Source: Aureococcus anophagefferens (Eukaryota; Sar; Pelagophyceae; Pelagomonadales; Pelagomonadaceae). Taken from it: 64,000 nt of DNA. Below, in pieces: positions 28,160-37,410 of the stretch (its first letter is position 1; each line of letters begins with the position of its first letter). A program made the translations under genes and the position numbers. Where the stretch lies: NCBI RefSeq assembly GCF_000186865.1, contig NW_008705565.1, positions 2,029,244 through 2,093,243 on the forward strand, written 5' to 3'. The notes beneath the pieces were generated by a model, which saw nothing but the letters and a program-made list of their open reading frames with translations, searched no databases and was not told the DNA's origin.

Positions 28160-29893
28160 ATGGTCATCACCGCTACCCACGACCACATCAAGCAAGACTT
28201 GCTCGTGAAGTTCGGCACGTCGCAGCTCGACTGGCGAAACCGTCCGCCGTGGAACCCGACAGTGTGGCTCGCGACCCAACAGCAGAAACGCGCGCTGATG
28301 AGCCAGGCCGTCGTCAAGGACGTTCGGAGCGCCGTGCAGGCGTCATGCACGAACCAGGACTACTACAATGGCAACCCCGAGGACTGGGACTGGGACAGCC
28401 GCAACGGCAGCTCGGTGATCGGACTGCTCTGGGCCGTCGGCAAGGACGGCGTCCCCCAGCACGTCCTTGTATGGCAGAAACGCCTCCACTACCTCTACCA
28501 GCTCCACATGAAATACATGAGCTCTTTCGCCCTCCGCACGGCGCGGTACGCCTTCCTCGGTAAGGGGCTCGACGTCTACGGCGACTACGCCGTCTGCGTC
28601 GCGGACGCGCCCTACGAGTCCTGCTGCGAGGCCGGCGGCTACACCGCCATGGTGCTCGCGCTCGGGCCCGAGCGGATGTCCTTCGCGGTCCAGATGCCGA
28701 TCGGCATCGCGATCATGACCGCGGACGTGCGACAGGCGCTCGTCCACGTCGCTCGCCACCTGACCGGCGGCGACAAGGAGCGCGTCGAGCGTTGCCTGAA
28801 CGCCAAAGATGGCGCGCTCCTCGACGTGCCCGTGCCGAACGACGAGGTCCGCGAGGCGCACAAGCGCGCGACCAAGGACGCCCTGGACCGCTGCTCCGGC
28901 GAGAAGCGGAAGAACTGGGAGGCCCAATTGTTCGGTGCCTCGCGGGAGGGGTGGTCGCAGAAGAAGAAGGACGCGGCGGACGGCCTTGGCGGCTTCGCCG
29001 GCCTCGACCAGACGGAGGCGCAGGAGTACGGCCGCGAGATACCGCGGCGGGGCCACCAGGCCGCCAACGTCCTCATCGAGCACGTGAAATCCGGCGGCAC
29101 GCGGACCTACGACAAGGACGGCTGCACATACAAAATACACGGACGGCACCCCTTCATCATCGCCGACGGCGCGCCCCAGAAGGACGGCCTCTACACGGGC
29201 AAGGTGGGAACGCGCAAGAACGACTTCCGCGTCAACATCGAATGCGACGGCATCATCACTCCTACCATCTGCTACTACGTCGCCGAGGACCTCGGCCTGC
29301 TCCAGCCTACCTTCAAGCTCAAGCGCAAGATCCGCGACATGACCGTCGACAAATTGAAGCGCGAGTGCAAGACGTTGAAGATCGACATCGACGGCATGAA
29401 GAAGGACGCTCTCCGGCAGCTCCTCTACGACGGCATGCGCGATCCCTGGTCCCACAATGGCAGCAAGTATTTCGACGGCGCGGTGTGCCCCCAACTCCGC
29501 AAATGCAAGCAGCGCAAGCAGCGCTCCGACGCCGGCGTCCCTCGAGGCGGCGGCCGCAGCAAGCACGAGTCGTCGAGCGACGAGTCGTCGTCGAGCGACG
29601 AGTCGTCGTCGAGCGACGAGTCGTCGAGCGACGAGAGCGTCGAGTACGACGAGCGCAAGGTCGCGCGCATGAACTCGCGGCTCAAGGGCGTCGAGTTCGC
29701 GGACGACACGGGCGACATGTGGACGGTCTTTCTCGTGAGCTTCGACGCGGAGCACGAGAAGATGGTCTGCTTCTACTACGACGCGGCGCTCTGCGACTCG
29801 GACGACGTCACGGTCGAGGACTGCGAGTACAGCGGCGCCGACGAGGTCCTCAAGTGGATCTCGGCCCACCAGAAGCCCCACAAGCGCCGCTAG
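28160..29893 (+). CDS. Unknown protein with SAP-like motif and Ser-Asp-Glu repeats
   Basis: From ATG 28160 (MVITATHD) the protein is 577 residues; an in-frame ATG at 28076 would add 28. The first ~270 residues contain aromatic-rich segments (YYNGNPEDWDWDSRNG, HYLYQLHMKYMSSFALRTARYAFLGKG) and many Cys that I do not recognise. A SAP-like motif, MTVDKLKRECKTLKIDIDGM followed by KKDALRQLLYDGM, lies near residues 395-428. Then comes a 15-bp-period repeat encoding SSSDE units (about 29568-29640). The last ~80 residues (LKGVEFADDTGDMWTVFLV, VCFYYDAALCDSDDVTVEDCEY) are compact and could be a Tudor-like or other small barrel. A nucleic-acid role is suggested only by the SAP motif. It may belong to a lineage-specific or transposon-derived family. 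Confidence 0.6.
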   Translation: MVITATHDHIKQDLLVKFGTSQLDWRNRPPWNPTVWLATQQQKRALMSQAVVKDVRSAVQASCTNQDYYNGNPEDWDWDSRNGSSVIGLLWAVGKDGVPQHVLVWQKRLHYLYQLHMKYMSSFALRTARYAFLGKGLDVYGDYAVCVADAPYESCCEAGGYTAMVLALGPERMSFAVQMPIGIAIMTADVRQALVHVARHLTGGDKERVERCLNAKDGALLDVPVPNDEVREAHKRATKDALDRCSGEKRKNWEAQLFGASREGWSQKKKDAADGLGGFAGLDQTEAQEYGREIPRRGHQAANVLIEHVKSGGTRTYDKDGCTYKIHGRHPFIIADGAPQKDGLYTGKVGTRKNDFRVNIECDGIITPTICYYVAEDLGLLQPTFKLKRKIRDMTVDKLKRECKTLKIDIDGMKKDALRQLLYDGMRDPWSHNGSKYFDGAVCPQLRKCKQRKQRSDAGVPRGGGRSKHESSSDESSSSDESSSSDESSSDESVEYDERKVARMNSRLKGVEFADDTGDMWTVFLVSFDAEHEKMVCFYYDAALCDSDDVTVEDCEYSGADEVLKWISAHQKPHKRR

Positions 29894-30097
29894 AAGCGCA
29901 AGCGCGACGCGCTCGCAGCGCCCTAATACACGTGGCTGCCGGTCCAGAGAGTCGCGCGTCGCGAGGACTAGTAAGCCACTCGCTCCTTACGAAGCCCCGG
30001 CGGCCTTGTCCTGCTCCGCCGCGACGACGATGTGCGCTCGCCAAGCCCTGCCACAAAGTTTGCCCGAGCCAAGCGTTTGCTCGGCCGCTCGTGCACG

Positions 30098-31579
30098 ATG
30101 GACGTCGACGCCAAGGATGCGGCGCCGGCGATGAGCGGCCCGCTGGTCGCGCTGACGGTCTTCGCCGTGCTCGGCGGGTTCCTCTTCGGCTACGACACGG
30201 GCGTCGTCTCCGGCGCCGAGGTGTTCATCAAGGAGGACCTCAACCTCAGCGACGGCCAGGTCGAGGTCGTCGTGAGCATCACCGTGCTCTTCGCGGCGCT
30301 GGGGTCCCTCGTTTCCGGCCCGCCGATGCAGAAACGCGGGCGCAAGCCCGTCATCATGGTCGCGGCGTGCTTCTACGCCGGGGGCTCGGCGACGATCGCG
30401 GCCGCGCCGGGCTTCGGCGTCCTCGTGCTGGGCCGCGTGCTGCTGGGCCTCGGCGTGGGCCTGTCGTCCATGGCGATCCCCGTCTACGTCGCCGAGGCCG
30501 CGCCGCCGGAGATCCGCGGCCGCCTCGTGAGCTTCTACAACCTGTTCATCGTGCTGGGGCAGGCCGCGGCGTGCGGCGTCAACGTCTGGGCCGCCGCGGC
30601 GCTCGGCGTGTCCGCGCGGTGGCGCGCGTCCATGGGCGCCGCCGCCGCGCCCGCGCTGCTGCAGCTCGCGGGGTTCTGCTTCCTGCCGGAGAGCCCGCGC
30701 TGGCTCGCGCAGCGCGGCGACGTCGCCGGCGCGCGGGCCGTGCTGCGGCGGCTCCGGGGCGCGTCCGCGAGCGACGCGCGCGTCGACGCGGACCTGGGCA
30801 GCGTCAACGCCATGGCGCCCGAGGACATCGGCGACGTGCGGTCGACGCTCGAAGAGATCCGCGCGTCGCCGCACCTCCGGCGCATCTTCGGCGTCGGCCT
30901 GGGGCTCATGGCGCTGCAGCAGTTCTCGGGCGTCAACACGATCATGTACTACGGCGCGTCCATCATGATCATGTGCGGCTTCGAAGAAACCCAATCCGTC
31001 CAGCTCGCCGCGGCCCTCGCCGTCGCCCAGGGCCTCGGCATTCTGTGCTCCCTGCCGCTCTGGGAGCGGCTCGGCCGGCGGCGGCTGCTCGTGCCGTCGA
31101 CCCTCGCGTCCGCGACGTGCCTGCTCGTCGTCGCCGCGGCCTTCGCGCGGGGCATCTCGGCGCCGGCGAACCACTTCGCGGCCCTCGGCGGCGTCTTCTG
31201 CTACCTCCTGGCCTTTGGGCTGGGCCTGAGCAGCGGGCCCTGGGTCGTGAACAGCGAGATCTACCCGACGCGCGTCCGCGGCGTCGGCAACTCCGCGGCG
31301 TGCTTCGTCAACTGGGCGGCGAACTACGTCGTGTCCGCGACGTTCCTCTCGGCCTGCCGCGCCTTCGGCAACGCCGCGACCTTCGCGGGCCTCGCCTTCG
31401 TCGGCTACGCCGGGGCTTTGTGGATCCACCGGAGCCTCCCGGAGACGAACGGCCTCACGCTCGAGGACATCGAGGACCTGTTCCGCCGGCGCTGCGCGGA
31501 GTCGAGCGGCGGCCGCACGCGCGTCCCCACGGACGAGCCCCCCGACGACCGGCCGCTCGACGACCGGCCGCTCGCCTAA
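30098..31579 (+). CDS. MFS sugar/myo-inositol transporter (SLC2/INT type)
   Basis: The 493-residue protein has the sugar porter signatures in order: GGFLFGYDTGVVSGAE (TM1), RGRKP between TM2 and TM3, PESPRWL after TM6, QQFSGVNTIMYYG (TM7), ERLGRRRLL (TM8-9 loop), PWVVNSEIYPTRVRG (TM10-11) and PETNGLTLEDIEDLF after TM12. The NSEIYP-RG and closing ETNG-LTLE-IE motifs resemble proton-coupled myo-inositol/hexose transporters. Substrate cannot be settled by reading. A short DDRPLDDRPL duplication ends the protein. The ATG at 30098 leaves a short cytosolic N-terminus as is usual. Confidence 0.88.
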   Translation: MDVDAKDAAPAMSGPLVALTVFAVLGGFLFGYDTGVVSGAEVFIKEDLNLSDGQVEVVVSITVLFAALGSLVSGPPMQKRGRKPVIMVAACFYAGGSATIAAAPGFGVLVLGRVLLGLGVGLSSMAIPVYVAEAAPPEIRGRLVSFYNLFIVLGQAAACGVNVWAAAALGVSARWRASMGAAAAPALLQLAGFCFLPESPRWLAQRGDVAGARAVLRRLRGASASDARVDADLGSVNAMAPEDIGDVRSTLEEIRASPHLRRIFGVGLGLMALQQFSGVNTIMYYGASIMIMCGFEETQSVQLAAALAVAQGLGILCSLPLWERLGRRRLLVPSTLASATCLLVVAAAFARGISAPANHFAALGGVFCYLLAFGLGLSSGPWVVNSEIYPTRVRGVGNSAACFVNWAANYVVSATFLSACRAFGNAATFAGLAFVGYAGALWIHRSLPETNGLTLEDIEDLFRRRCAESSGGRTRVPTDEPPDDRPLDDRPLA

Positions 31580-31612
31580 TCTTTCGACGGACGGAAGCGT
31601 GGACCCCCGAGC

Positions 31613-32177
31613 TTAGTCGGCCTTGGGCCCGTCCTTCTTCGCGTCCTCGGCGCCGTCGTCGGCGGAGCCGGCGACGAGGCGGCTCCGGTACTGCTCGATC
31701 ATCTCGATCTGCTCGAGCTCGGCGTCGTCGAACTGGGCGTCGCCGCCGGCCTCGAGGTCGCACTGGCTCTCGAGCGCGCGCTTGAAGTCGAGCTCCTCGC
31801 GGTCGAGCTCGTGGCACACCTGGGCAGGAAAAGAGTGATTCAACATCGCTTCAACGTGAGTGTTCCGCGCGCGCGCGTTCCGGAAAAATCATCCACGCTT
31901 CGAGGCCGTTCCAAGAGATGATCGCTCGTCCAAAAATCAGCCGAAACGAGTGGAAAACGGCCGAGAGAGGAGCCTTTGATGTTGGGAATTTCGCACTGTG
32001 GCACACGCGCTCGTAGTTGTAGGTGCCCCCGCCGCGCCTGCATCTCCGGTAGCAGCGCTTGCAGAGGATGACGACGAGGGCCAGGGCCGCGAGGCCGCCG
32101 ACGGCGAGGCTCGTCAGCTCGAGGAACTGCAGGGGCGTGAGCACCCGGTGGGCCAACGCGCTCGCGAGGTCGCCCAT
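31613..32177 (-). CDS. Small single-pass membrane protein, intron is an introner
   Basis: Two exons (32177-32007 and 31819-31613) give 125 residues. The N-terminal part has one membrane segment (LELTSLAVGGLAALALVVIL) followed by KRCYRRCRRGGG, a positive-inside flank. The rest is acidic and helical. Without removing the intron the frame stops inside the element; splicing joins YNYER to VCHELDREEL and gives one continuous protein. No family recognised. It is divergent from the MYND-Aha1 gene with about 240 bases between the two start codons. Confidence 0.7.
31820..31998 (-). mobile_element. Introner element C (type 1, one terminal repeat lost), intron 31820-32006
   Basis: The element is 179 bp. 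It is flanked by the 8-bp duplication tggcacac (31812-31819 and 31999-32006; GTGTGCCA on the gene strand). The left end CTGGGCAGGAAAAGAGTGA matches elements A and B, but at the other end only CTG remains after the body. The core CGTCCAAAAATCAGCCGAA is at about 31928-31946. Loss of one terminal repeat would immobilise it, yet both splice sites are intact. Confidence 0.9.
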
Positions 32178-32420
32178 GGCGCCGTCCGCGCGACGGCGCG
32201 CGCTCGCGGCGTGCGGCGCCGCGGACGCGACGCGCTCGACGGAATGCGCGCGCGGCGTACGACGGCGCGGATGCGGTCGCGGTCGTCGGCGCGCGCGACG
32301 GCGGCGGCGGCGCGGACCAGCGGCGGCCAAGGACGCGCGAGGTTGGAATTGCCGCAAAGATTGAGTCAGCGACGGCTTGCGCAGCGGCGAGGGGACGGAC
32401 CAGCGTGCAAACCAAAAAAC

Positions 32421-33458
32421 ATGCCCGTCGACTATAGCAAGTTCGACTCCATCGAGGACTCGGACGAGGAGCGCGAGAAGGAGACCAAGGTCACGAAAAC
32501 GGCGGAAAAAAAAGCCGAGGCGCCCAAGGACCTCGTCTGCGCGAACTGCGGGCGCGCCGCGGAGAAGCTGAGCAAGTGCTCCGTGTGCAAGAAGGTGGGC
32601 TACTGCTCGGTGCGGTGCCAGCGCAGCGACTGGCAGTTCCACAAGCGCACGTGCAAGAAGCCACCGGCGGCCAAGGGCGACGCGAAGCGCGACGACGCGC
32701 CGTCGAAGCCCAAGCCCGCGCGGCCGCCGAGGAAGGCCGCCGTCGCCGAGTCGAGCGACGACGACGACGACGACGCGCCCATCACCTGGTACAAGCACCG
32801 CGAGACGAAGCTGCCCCCCTCGGCGGCGGGGCCGAGCAAGGTCGAGCCCGCGGCGGCGCCGCGGCCCGTCGCCGCGGCCGAGCCCGAGCGGCGCGCGTCG
32901 CAGGGCAGCGTGTGGAACACGGCGGGCACCTGGGAGGAGAAGGATGTGCTCGGCTGGGCGCGGACCTGGCTCGAGGCGTCGCTGCCGGGCCTGAGCCGCG
33001 ATCTCCCGCGTCCCGCGAAACCGGCCGTCCGATCGAAACTCTCGAACTCGTCCCTCCCGACAGGCGACTTCGGCACGGGCGTGCTCCGGGTGACGGCCGT
33101 CGCCAAGGTCGAGGGCGACGCGTCCGTGGGCGTCATCCGCGGCCGCACGCGCCACATCTTCGACCTCGAGCTCGAGGTGCGATGGGAGGCGCGCCTCGGC
33201 GGCGACGAGACCAAGTACAAGGGCAAGCTCAAGTTCGCGGACGTGACGCACGACCTCGGCGGCGACGACGCGGACGCCATTCCCTGCCAGTGCCTCTTCA
33301 CGGACGAGAAGAAGGCCGGCGCGGGCGCCGCGCGCATCAAGCAGCACGCGCTCGGGCCCAAGGCCGCCGTCGACCCGGCGCGCCTCGGCGCGACGCTCGC
33401 CGACGACGTCGTCGCGGAGCTCAAGGCCAAGTTCCTCCCGGCCTTCGGCGCGCTCTAG
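32421..33458 (+). CDS. MYND zinc finger plus Aha1-type Hsp90 co-chaperone domain
   Basis: The protein is up to 345 residues. It starts MPVDYSKFDSIEDSDEE, resembling the Cdc37 N-terminus. A MYND finger follows (C40 to C78: CANCG, CSVC, GYCSVRCQ, HKRTC). After a Ser/Asp linker, residues about 163-300 match the Aha1 N-terminal domain that stimulates Hsp90 ATPase: VWNTAGTWEEKDVLGWARTW, then GVLRVTAVAKVEGDASVGV, RGRTRHIFDLELEVRWEA and KYKGKLKFADVTHD. A 54-bp in-frame stretch at about 33009-33062 (GTCCCG to GACAG) is unlike its surroundings and falls in a loop of the domain; it could be an intron, which would shorten the protein by 18 residues without frame change. An Hsp90-related function is inferred. 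Confidence 0.75.
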   Translation: MPVDYSKFDSIEDSDEEREKETKVTKTAEKKAEAPKDLVCANCGRAAEKLSKCSVCKKVGYCSVRCQRSDWQFHKRTCKKPPAAKGDAKRDDAPSKPKPARPPRKAAVAESSDDDDDDAPITWYKHRETKLPPSAAGPSKVEPAAAPRPVAAAEPERRASQGSVWNTAGTWEEKDVLGWARTWLEASLPGLSRDLPRPAKPAVRSKLSNSSLPTGDFGTGVLRVTAVAKVEGDASVGVIRGRTRHIFDLELEVRWEARLGGDETKYKGKLKFADVTHDLGGDDADAIPCQCLFTDEKKAGAGAARIKQHALGPKAAVDPARLGATLADDVVAELKAKFLPAFGAL

Positions 33459-33510
33459 CCGCGATTTTAACGCCCGAGGCAGCTCGCGGTCGCTCCGCCC
33501 GCCCTCGCGT

Positions 33511-34816
33511 CTAGACGCAGGAGAAGCCCTGGTCCTTCTTCTCCCAGGCGACGACGAAGTCGGACCGCGGGTGGTGGCTCGACTCGAGGCGGAGCCCGCC
33601 GCCGCAGCCGCAGCCCGCGAGCGCGGCCGCGGGCGCCGCGGCGACGCCGCCGCGCTGCTGCTTGAAGTAGCGCCGCTCCGCGGCCGTGTCGAGGAGCTCC
33701 ACGAGCCGGTCCATCATGGGGTCCCAGTAGCGGAACTCGTCGACGAAGGCGTCGCGCTCGAGCACGTGGACGAGCAGGAGCTTCGACTGGGGGTCGAGGA
33801 GCTGGCGGCTGCGCTTGACCTGCCAGCGGTAGAAGTTCGTGAACGTGAGGATCGGGTGGTGCTTCGGCAGCCCCAAATCGTGGAGCATGCCCTCCCAGAG
33901 CACCTCGACCTCGTGGAGCGTCGCGCCGATGCCCTTGATGCCGAAGGACGCCATGACGTCGCTCATCATGATGCAGTTCTGCAGGTCCACGCCGTGGATC
34001 TCGTGGTCGGTGCCGACCGCGTTGCGGATCGCGTGCTGCGCGGCGGTCCTCGCGCGGAGCACGCGCGCGATCCAGCCGCGGCGCGTGCGGAGGTCGCCCT
34101 TCTTCGCGGCGTCGACGACGTCCCGCAGGTGGAAGCCGTCGCTGACGAGGTGGACGTCGTCCTCCTCGAGCTGGAGCGCCTCCCCCAGGTGCCAGACGTG
34201 CGTCCCGCTCGCCGCGATGCCGTCGAAGACGAGCTGGAGCCGCACGGACGTCTCCTCGCTCCGCGCGACGGCGGCGCGCTCGCGCCGCTGCTCGGACAGG
34301 AGCTCGCGCGTGCTCTTCCGGGGGCTCGCGCCGCCGCCGCGCGAGAGCCCGCGGACGAGCGACTCCGACCGGTGCGCGGACTTGCGCTCGTGCATGACGA
34401 GCCGCGCGGGGTCCATGACGCACTTGGCCGTGGCCAGGCCCTGGCGTTGCAGCTCCGCGTCGTGGCGGATCTTCTCGACCGTGATGAAGGTCTCGTGGCT
34501 GAACCCCTGGGTGAAAACGGTGGCCTTCGCCGTCCCGCTCACCTCGTCGTCGGCGCGCGTGAACTCGCAGGCGCTGTGGCACATGCTGTCGTGGGTCGTG
34601 TGGCCCTTGGACCGGCTCCGGAAGAAGCCGAGCCGCGCGAAGAGCTTGTCCCGCACGCCCGCGGTCTTGTGCCTAGGCGACGGGGGTCGGCGTTCGTCTC
34701 GCGCGTCCCGGCGCGAAAAAAAACGGGTTTGTCCCTCGACGCCGCGACGCGTGCATGTACTCGGAGTAGTAGACCGTGTCCTTGAACTTGGGCGCCTGCC
34801 CGTGGCTGGCCGGCAT
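33511..34816 (-). CDS. Unknown conserved-looking protein, 2 exons
   Basis: Exon 1 (34816-34749) encodes MPASHGQAPKFKDTVYYSEY plus MHA, a short intron follows (34748-34673, GTCGCG to CCTAG, 76 bp), and exon 2 (34672-33511) continues HKTAGVRDKLFARLGFFRSR. The total is about 409 residues. The body is well ordered, with features such as CMFHSACEF-like Cys spacing near the start, VRLQLVFDGIAASGTHVWHLGEAL, a helical ARTAAQHAIRNAVG and a block DVMASFGIKGIGATLHEVEV that may be EF-hand-like. The end has GCGCGGG and a final SCV. I do not recognise a family. The tail lies 53 bases from the convergent MYND-Aha1 gene. Confidence 0.6.
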
Positions 34817-34925
34817 GGCTTCGGCCACCTCGTGGGAGCTTAATTTGAGAGTGCAACACAGACGACCCGTATCCGACCATTTTCCCGTATCCGGCGGCTA
34901 ATCGAGTACGAGGCAGCCCCGCACG

Positions 34926-35282
34926 ATGAAGGTCGCCGTCGCATTCCTCGCCCTCGTGGCCGCGGCCAGCGGCGCCAAGCCCGTCGTGAACTCCCACTCG
35001 ACGGAGGAGGGCCAGGCCATCGCCCAGGAGCTCCTCAACGACGCGATGAACAAAATGGGCCAGACGGCCGAGGGCGCGAAGAAGCTGGCCGCGGACCCCT
35101 CCCTCTACAAAAAATTCATCGCGGGCCAGAAGCCGGAGCGCAAGCTCGCGGCCGCCGTGCCCCGCGCCCACGCCGAGGGCAAGGCGACCATGCACGCCTA
35201 CTCCCGCGAGCAGGGCCGCCTCAAGGGCGAGGAGGTCATCAAAGCGCGGCAGGCGCGCGAGAACCTCCGGGCGTCCTCCTAA
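34926..35282 (+). CDS. Small secreted helical protein
   Basis: The 118-residue protein begins MKVAVAFLALVAAASGAKP, a clear signal peptide with likely cleavage near Ala16-Lys18. The mature part has no Cys, is Lys/Ala/Glu-rich and predicted helical (GQAIAQELLNDAMNKMGQ). No family recognised. It is divergent from the unknown gene at 33511-34816 with about 110 bases between starts. It could be secreted or enter the endomembrane system. Confidence 0.7.
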   Translation: MKVAVAFLALVAAASGAKPVVNSHSTEEGQAIAQELLNDAMNKMGQTAEGAKKLAADPSLYKKFIAGQKPERKLAAAVPRAHAEGKATMHAYSREQGRLKGEEVIKARQARENLRASS

Positions 35283-35870
35283 ACGTCCCCCTCGCGTCCG
35301 CCCCCGCTCCCCCGCCCCCCCGCCCCCCCGCGCCCCCGACGCGGACGGTTTCGTGACGACGGATGCCGCGCTCCCCGGCCGCGAGACGCGGCCGGACGCC
35401 CGGCGGCGCCGACGCCCCGAAGCCGCCGCGGACGAGCGATCCCGCGAGAAGGTCCCTGCCCTTGGGGCCTGAGTGTGCCGTCGAACACTCGCCTAACACA
35501 TTTGACTACTTTCGATCGACGGCGGCGGGACGGCGGCGGCGGGACGGCGGCGGCGGCGGGACGGCGGCGGCGGCCGTTCGCCCGCGCCGCGGGGGTTTCT
35601 TCCGTTGGTGGCCCCGCCTTGGGGCGGCGAGCGCCGGAGTCGGCTGCGCGGCGTTGCGCTTCAGACGCGTCTGTCGTGCGGCCGCGTGCCGACGAGACCG
35701 CGTCGACGGCGCGCGGGCGGTGGGGACGGCATCCGACGGCAACACCGAAGTCCTCACCGAGTCCCTTGACTCTTCGGCCGCATCGCCATCTCCTGGTCGC
35801 GCCTCGCGCCGGCGCGCAGCGGTCGGCCGCGTCGCCATCTCCCGGTCGCGCCTCGCGCGCAGCAGCAGCG
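35283..35870. other. 588-bp spacer with C-rich and GGCGGGAC repeats
   Basis: Poly-C tracts (35290-35335) lie just after the secreted protein gene. At about 35515-35580 a GGCGGCGGGAC unit is repeated several times. A segment beginning CGCCATCTCC and running to CGCCTCGCGC occurs twice between about 35780 and 35860, in the leader of the RlmN-like gene. No gene is apparent. Confidence 0.6.
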
Positions 35871-37286
35871 ATGGCGCCGCGCCGCGCGAAGCCCACGGGC
35901 AAGCCGAGCTTCTTCAACGCGACGGCGCTGGAGAAGTTCGTCGTCGGCCGCGGCTTCCAGGCCGTCCACGCGTCGCGGCTCTGGCGCGTCGTCGTGCGCG
36001 CCCTGCGCGAGGTCGACGTGCCCGACGCGTCGACGCGGGGCGAGGCGCTCGAGCGGCTCGTCTGGGCCAAGGCGCTCGCGCTCTGCGCCGACGCGCGCCA
36101 GAAGCTGCCCCGGGCCGCGGTCGAGCTCGCGTCGCAGAATTTCCTCCTCTTCGCGTCGACGGCCGACGCCTTCGAGGAGTCCAAGGACGGCGACACGACG
36201 AAGCTCGTGCTGCGGCTGCGCGACGGCCACCGCGTCGAGGCCGTGGCCATGCGCCACGGGAGCCGGACGACGGTCTGCGTGTCGAGCCAGGTCGGCTGCG
36301 CGATGGGCTGCCAGTTCTGCGCGACGGGCACGATGGGCATCATCGGCGACCTCGACGCGTCGGAGATTCTAGAGCAGCTCGCGCACGTCACGTTGAACGA
36401 GTGCCGCCGGGGCCGGGCCGCGCCGCGGAACGTCGTCTTTATGGGCATGGGCGAGCCGCTGAACAACTACGCGGTCGTGCGGGCCGCCGTCGAGGCCATG
36501 TGCGACCCCTTCCACTGGGGGCTGCGCAAGAAGGGCGTCACCGTGTCGACGGTCGGCGTCGCGCCCGCGCTCCGCAAGCTCACGCGCGAGCTGCCGGACG
36601 TGAGGGTCGCGCTGAGCCTGCACGCGCCGACGCAGGCGCTCCGGGAGCGCCTCGTGCCCGCGGCGCGCCACTGGCCCCTCGACGAGCTCGTCGGCGCCCT
36701 CGACGACCACCTCGCGAAGACGGCGAAGCGCCACTCGTCGTCGTCGTCGGGCATGATGGTCGAGTACGTGCTCATCAAGGGCGTCAACGACGCGCCCGCG
36801 GAGGCCGACGCGCTCGCGGCGCTCTTCGCGCACCGCAACGTCTACCTGAACATCATCCCCTACAACCGGAACGTCACGGCGGAGATCCACGGCTTCGCGC
36901 CGCCGGACGAGGCCACCGCGCGCGCGTTCGGGAAGCGGATCATCGACGCGGGCGTCCGCGTGCGCCTGCGCAAGGAGTACGGCGCGGACATCGCCGCGGC
37001 CTGCGGGCAACTGGCGCTCGACTCCGCCGCGGCGAAGAAGTCGTTCAACGCCGTCGACATCGAGGACGCCGCGGGAGGCCCCGCCGCGGGGCCGGCGAAG
37101 CGACGGCCCCGGACCTTCGGGCCTCGCAAGGCCGCGCCGGAGGCCCGCGCGGCGTCGACCGCGGCGCCGACCGCGGCGCCGACCGCGGCGCCGACCGCGG
37201 CGCCGCGGGCGCGGCCCGACCTCGGCGGCTACCTCTTCGCGGCCATCTCCCTGACGTCCGCGGCGCTGCTCCTCTGCCCCGGGTAA
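35871..37286 (+). CDS. RlmN/Cfr-family radical-SAM RNA methyltransferase with C-terminal hydrophobic tail
   Basis: The protein is 471 residues. The radical-SAM cluster motif CAMGCQFC sits near residues 144-151, followed by GTMG, and VVFMGMGEPLNNY supplies the GEP SAM-binding motif. VTVSTVGVAPALRKL, VALSLHAPTQALRERLVP and NIIPYNRN follow, all in RlmN order. RlmN methylates C2 of adenosine in 23S rRNA and some tRNAs; a eukaryotic nuclear copy would be expected to act in an organelle. Unusual is the C-terminus: four TAAP repeats (from tandem ACCGCGGCGCCG, about 37159-37203), then LGGYLFAAISLTSAALLLC, a possible membrane anchor. The resolving Cys of RlmN late in the protein is probably the one in AAACGQ. 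No obvious plastid presequence is seen. Confidence 0.85.
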   Translation: MAPRRAKPTGKPSFFNATALEKFVVGRGFQAVHASRLWRVVVRALREVDVPDASTRGEALERLVWAKALALCADARQKLPRAAVELASQNFLLFASTADAFEESKDGDTTKLVLRLRDGHRVEAVAMRHGSRTTVCVSSQVGCAMGCQFCATGTMGIIGDLDASEILEQLAHVTLNECRRGRAAPRNVVFMGMGEPLNNYAVVRAAVEAMCDPFHWGLRKKGVTVSTVGVAPALRKLTRELPDVRVALSLHAPTQALRERLVPAARHWPLDELVGALDDHLAKTAKRHSSSSSGMMVEYVLIKGVNDAPAEADALAALFAHRNVYLNIIPYNRNVTAEIHGFAPPDEATARAFGKRIIDAGVRVRLRKEYGADIAAACGQLALDSAAAKKSFNAVDIEDAAGGPAAGPAKRRPRTFGPRKAAPEARAASTAAPTAAPTAAPTAAPRARPDLGGYLFAAISLTSAALLLCPG

Positions 37287-37410
37287 GGAAGATTTTTCGC
37301 ACGAAGCGACGTTACGCCGCGGCGCGCGCGAAGCGTGGGCGCCGGGGCGTTGCCGGGGGGATACGGGCACGGGGGCGTGCGCGTGGGGACGAAGCGGGCA
37401 ATTTCAGCGC

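Noticed and set aside
30035..30097. Longer N-terminus for the sugar transporter
   Set aside because: The upstream frame would add residues that do not fit the family; ATG 30098 precedes TM1 by a normal distance.
28792..31785. 997-residue plus-strand open frame
   Set aside because: It spans two genes (SAP-motif protein and sugar transporter) in a different phase and is Arg-rich throughout.
35475..35870. N-terminal extension of the RlmN-like protein
   Set aside because: The frame is open only because of GC repeats; its composition is Arg/Gly-rich and lacks a targeting-peptide pattern.
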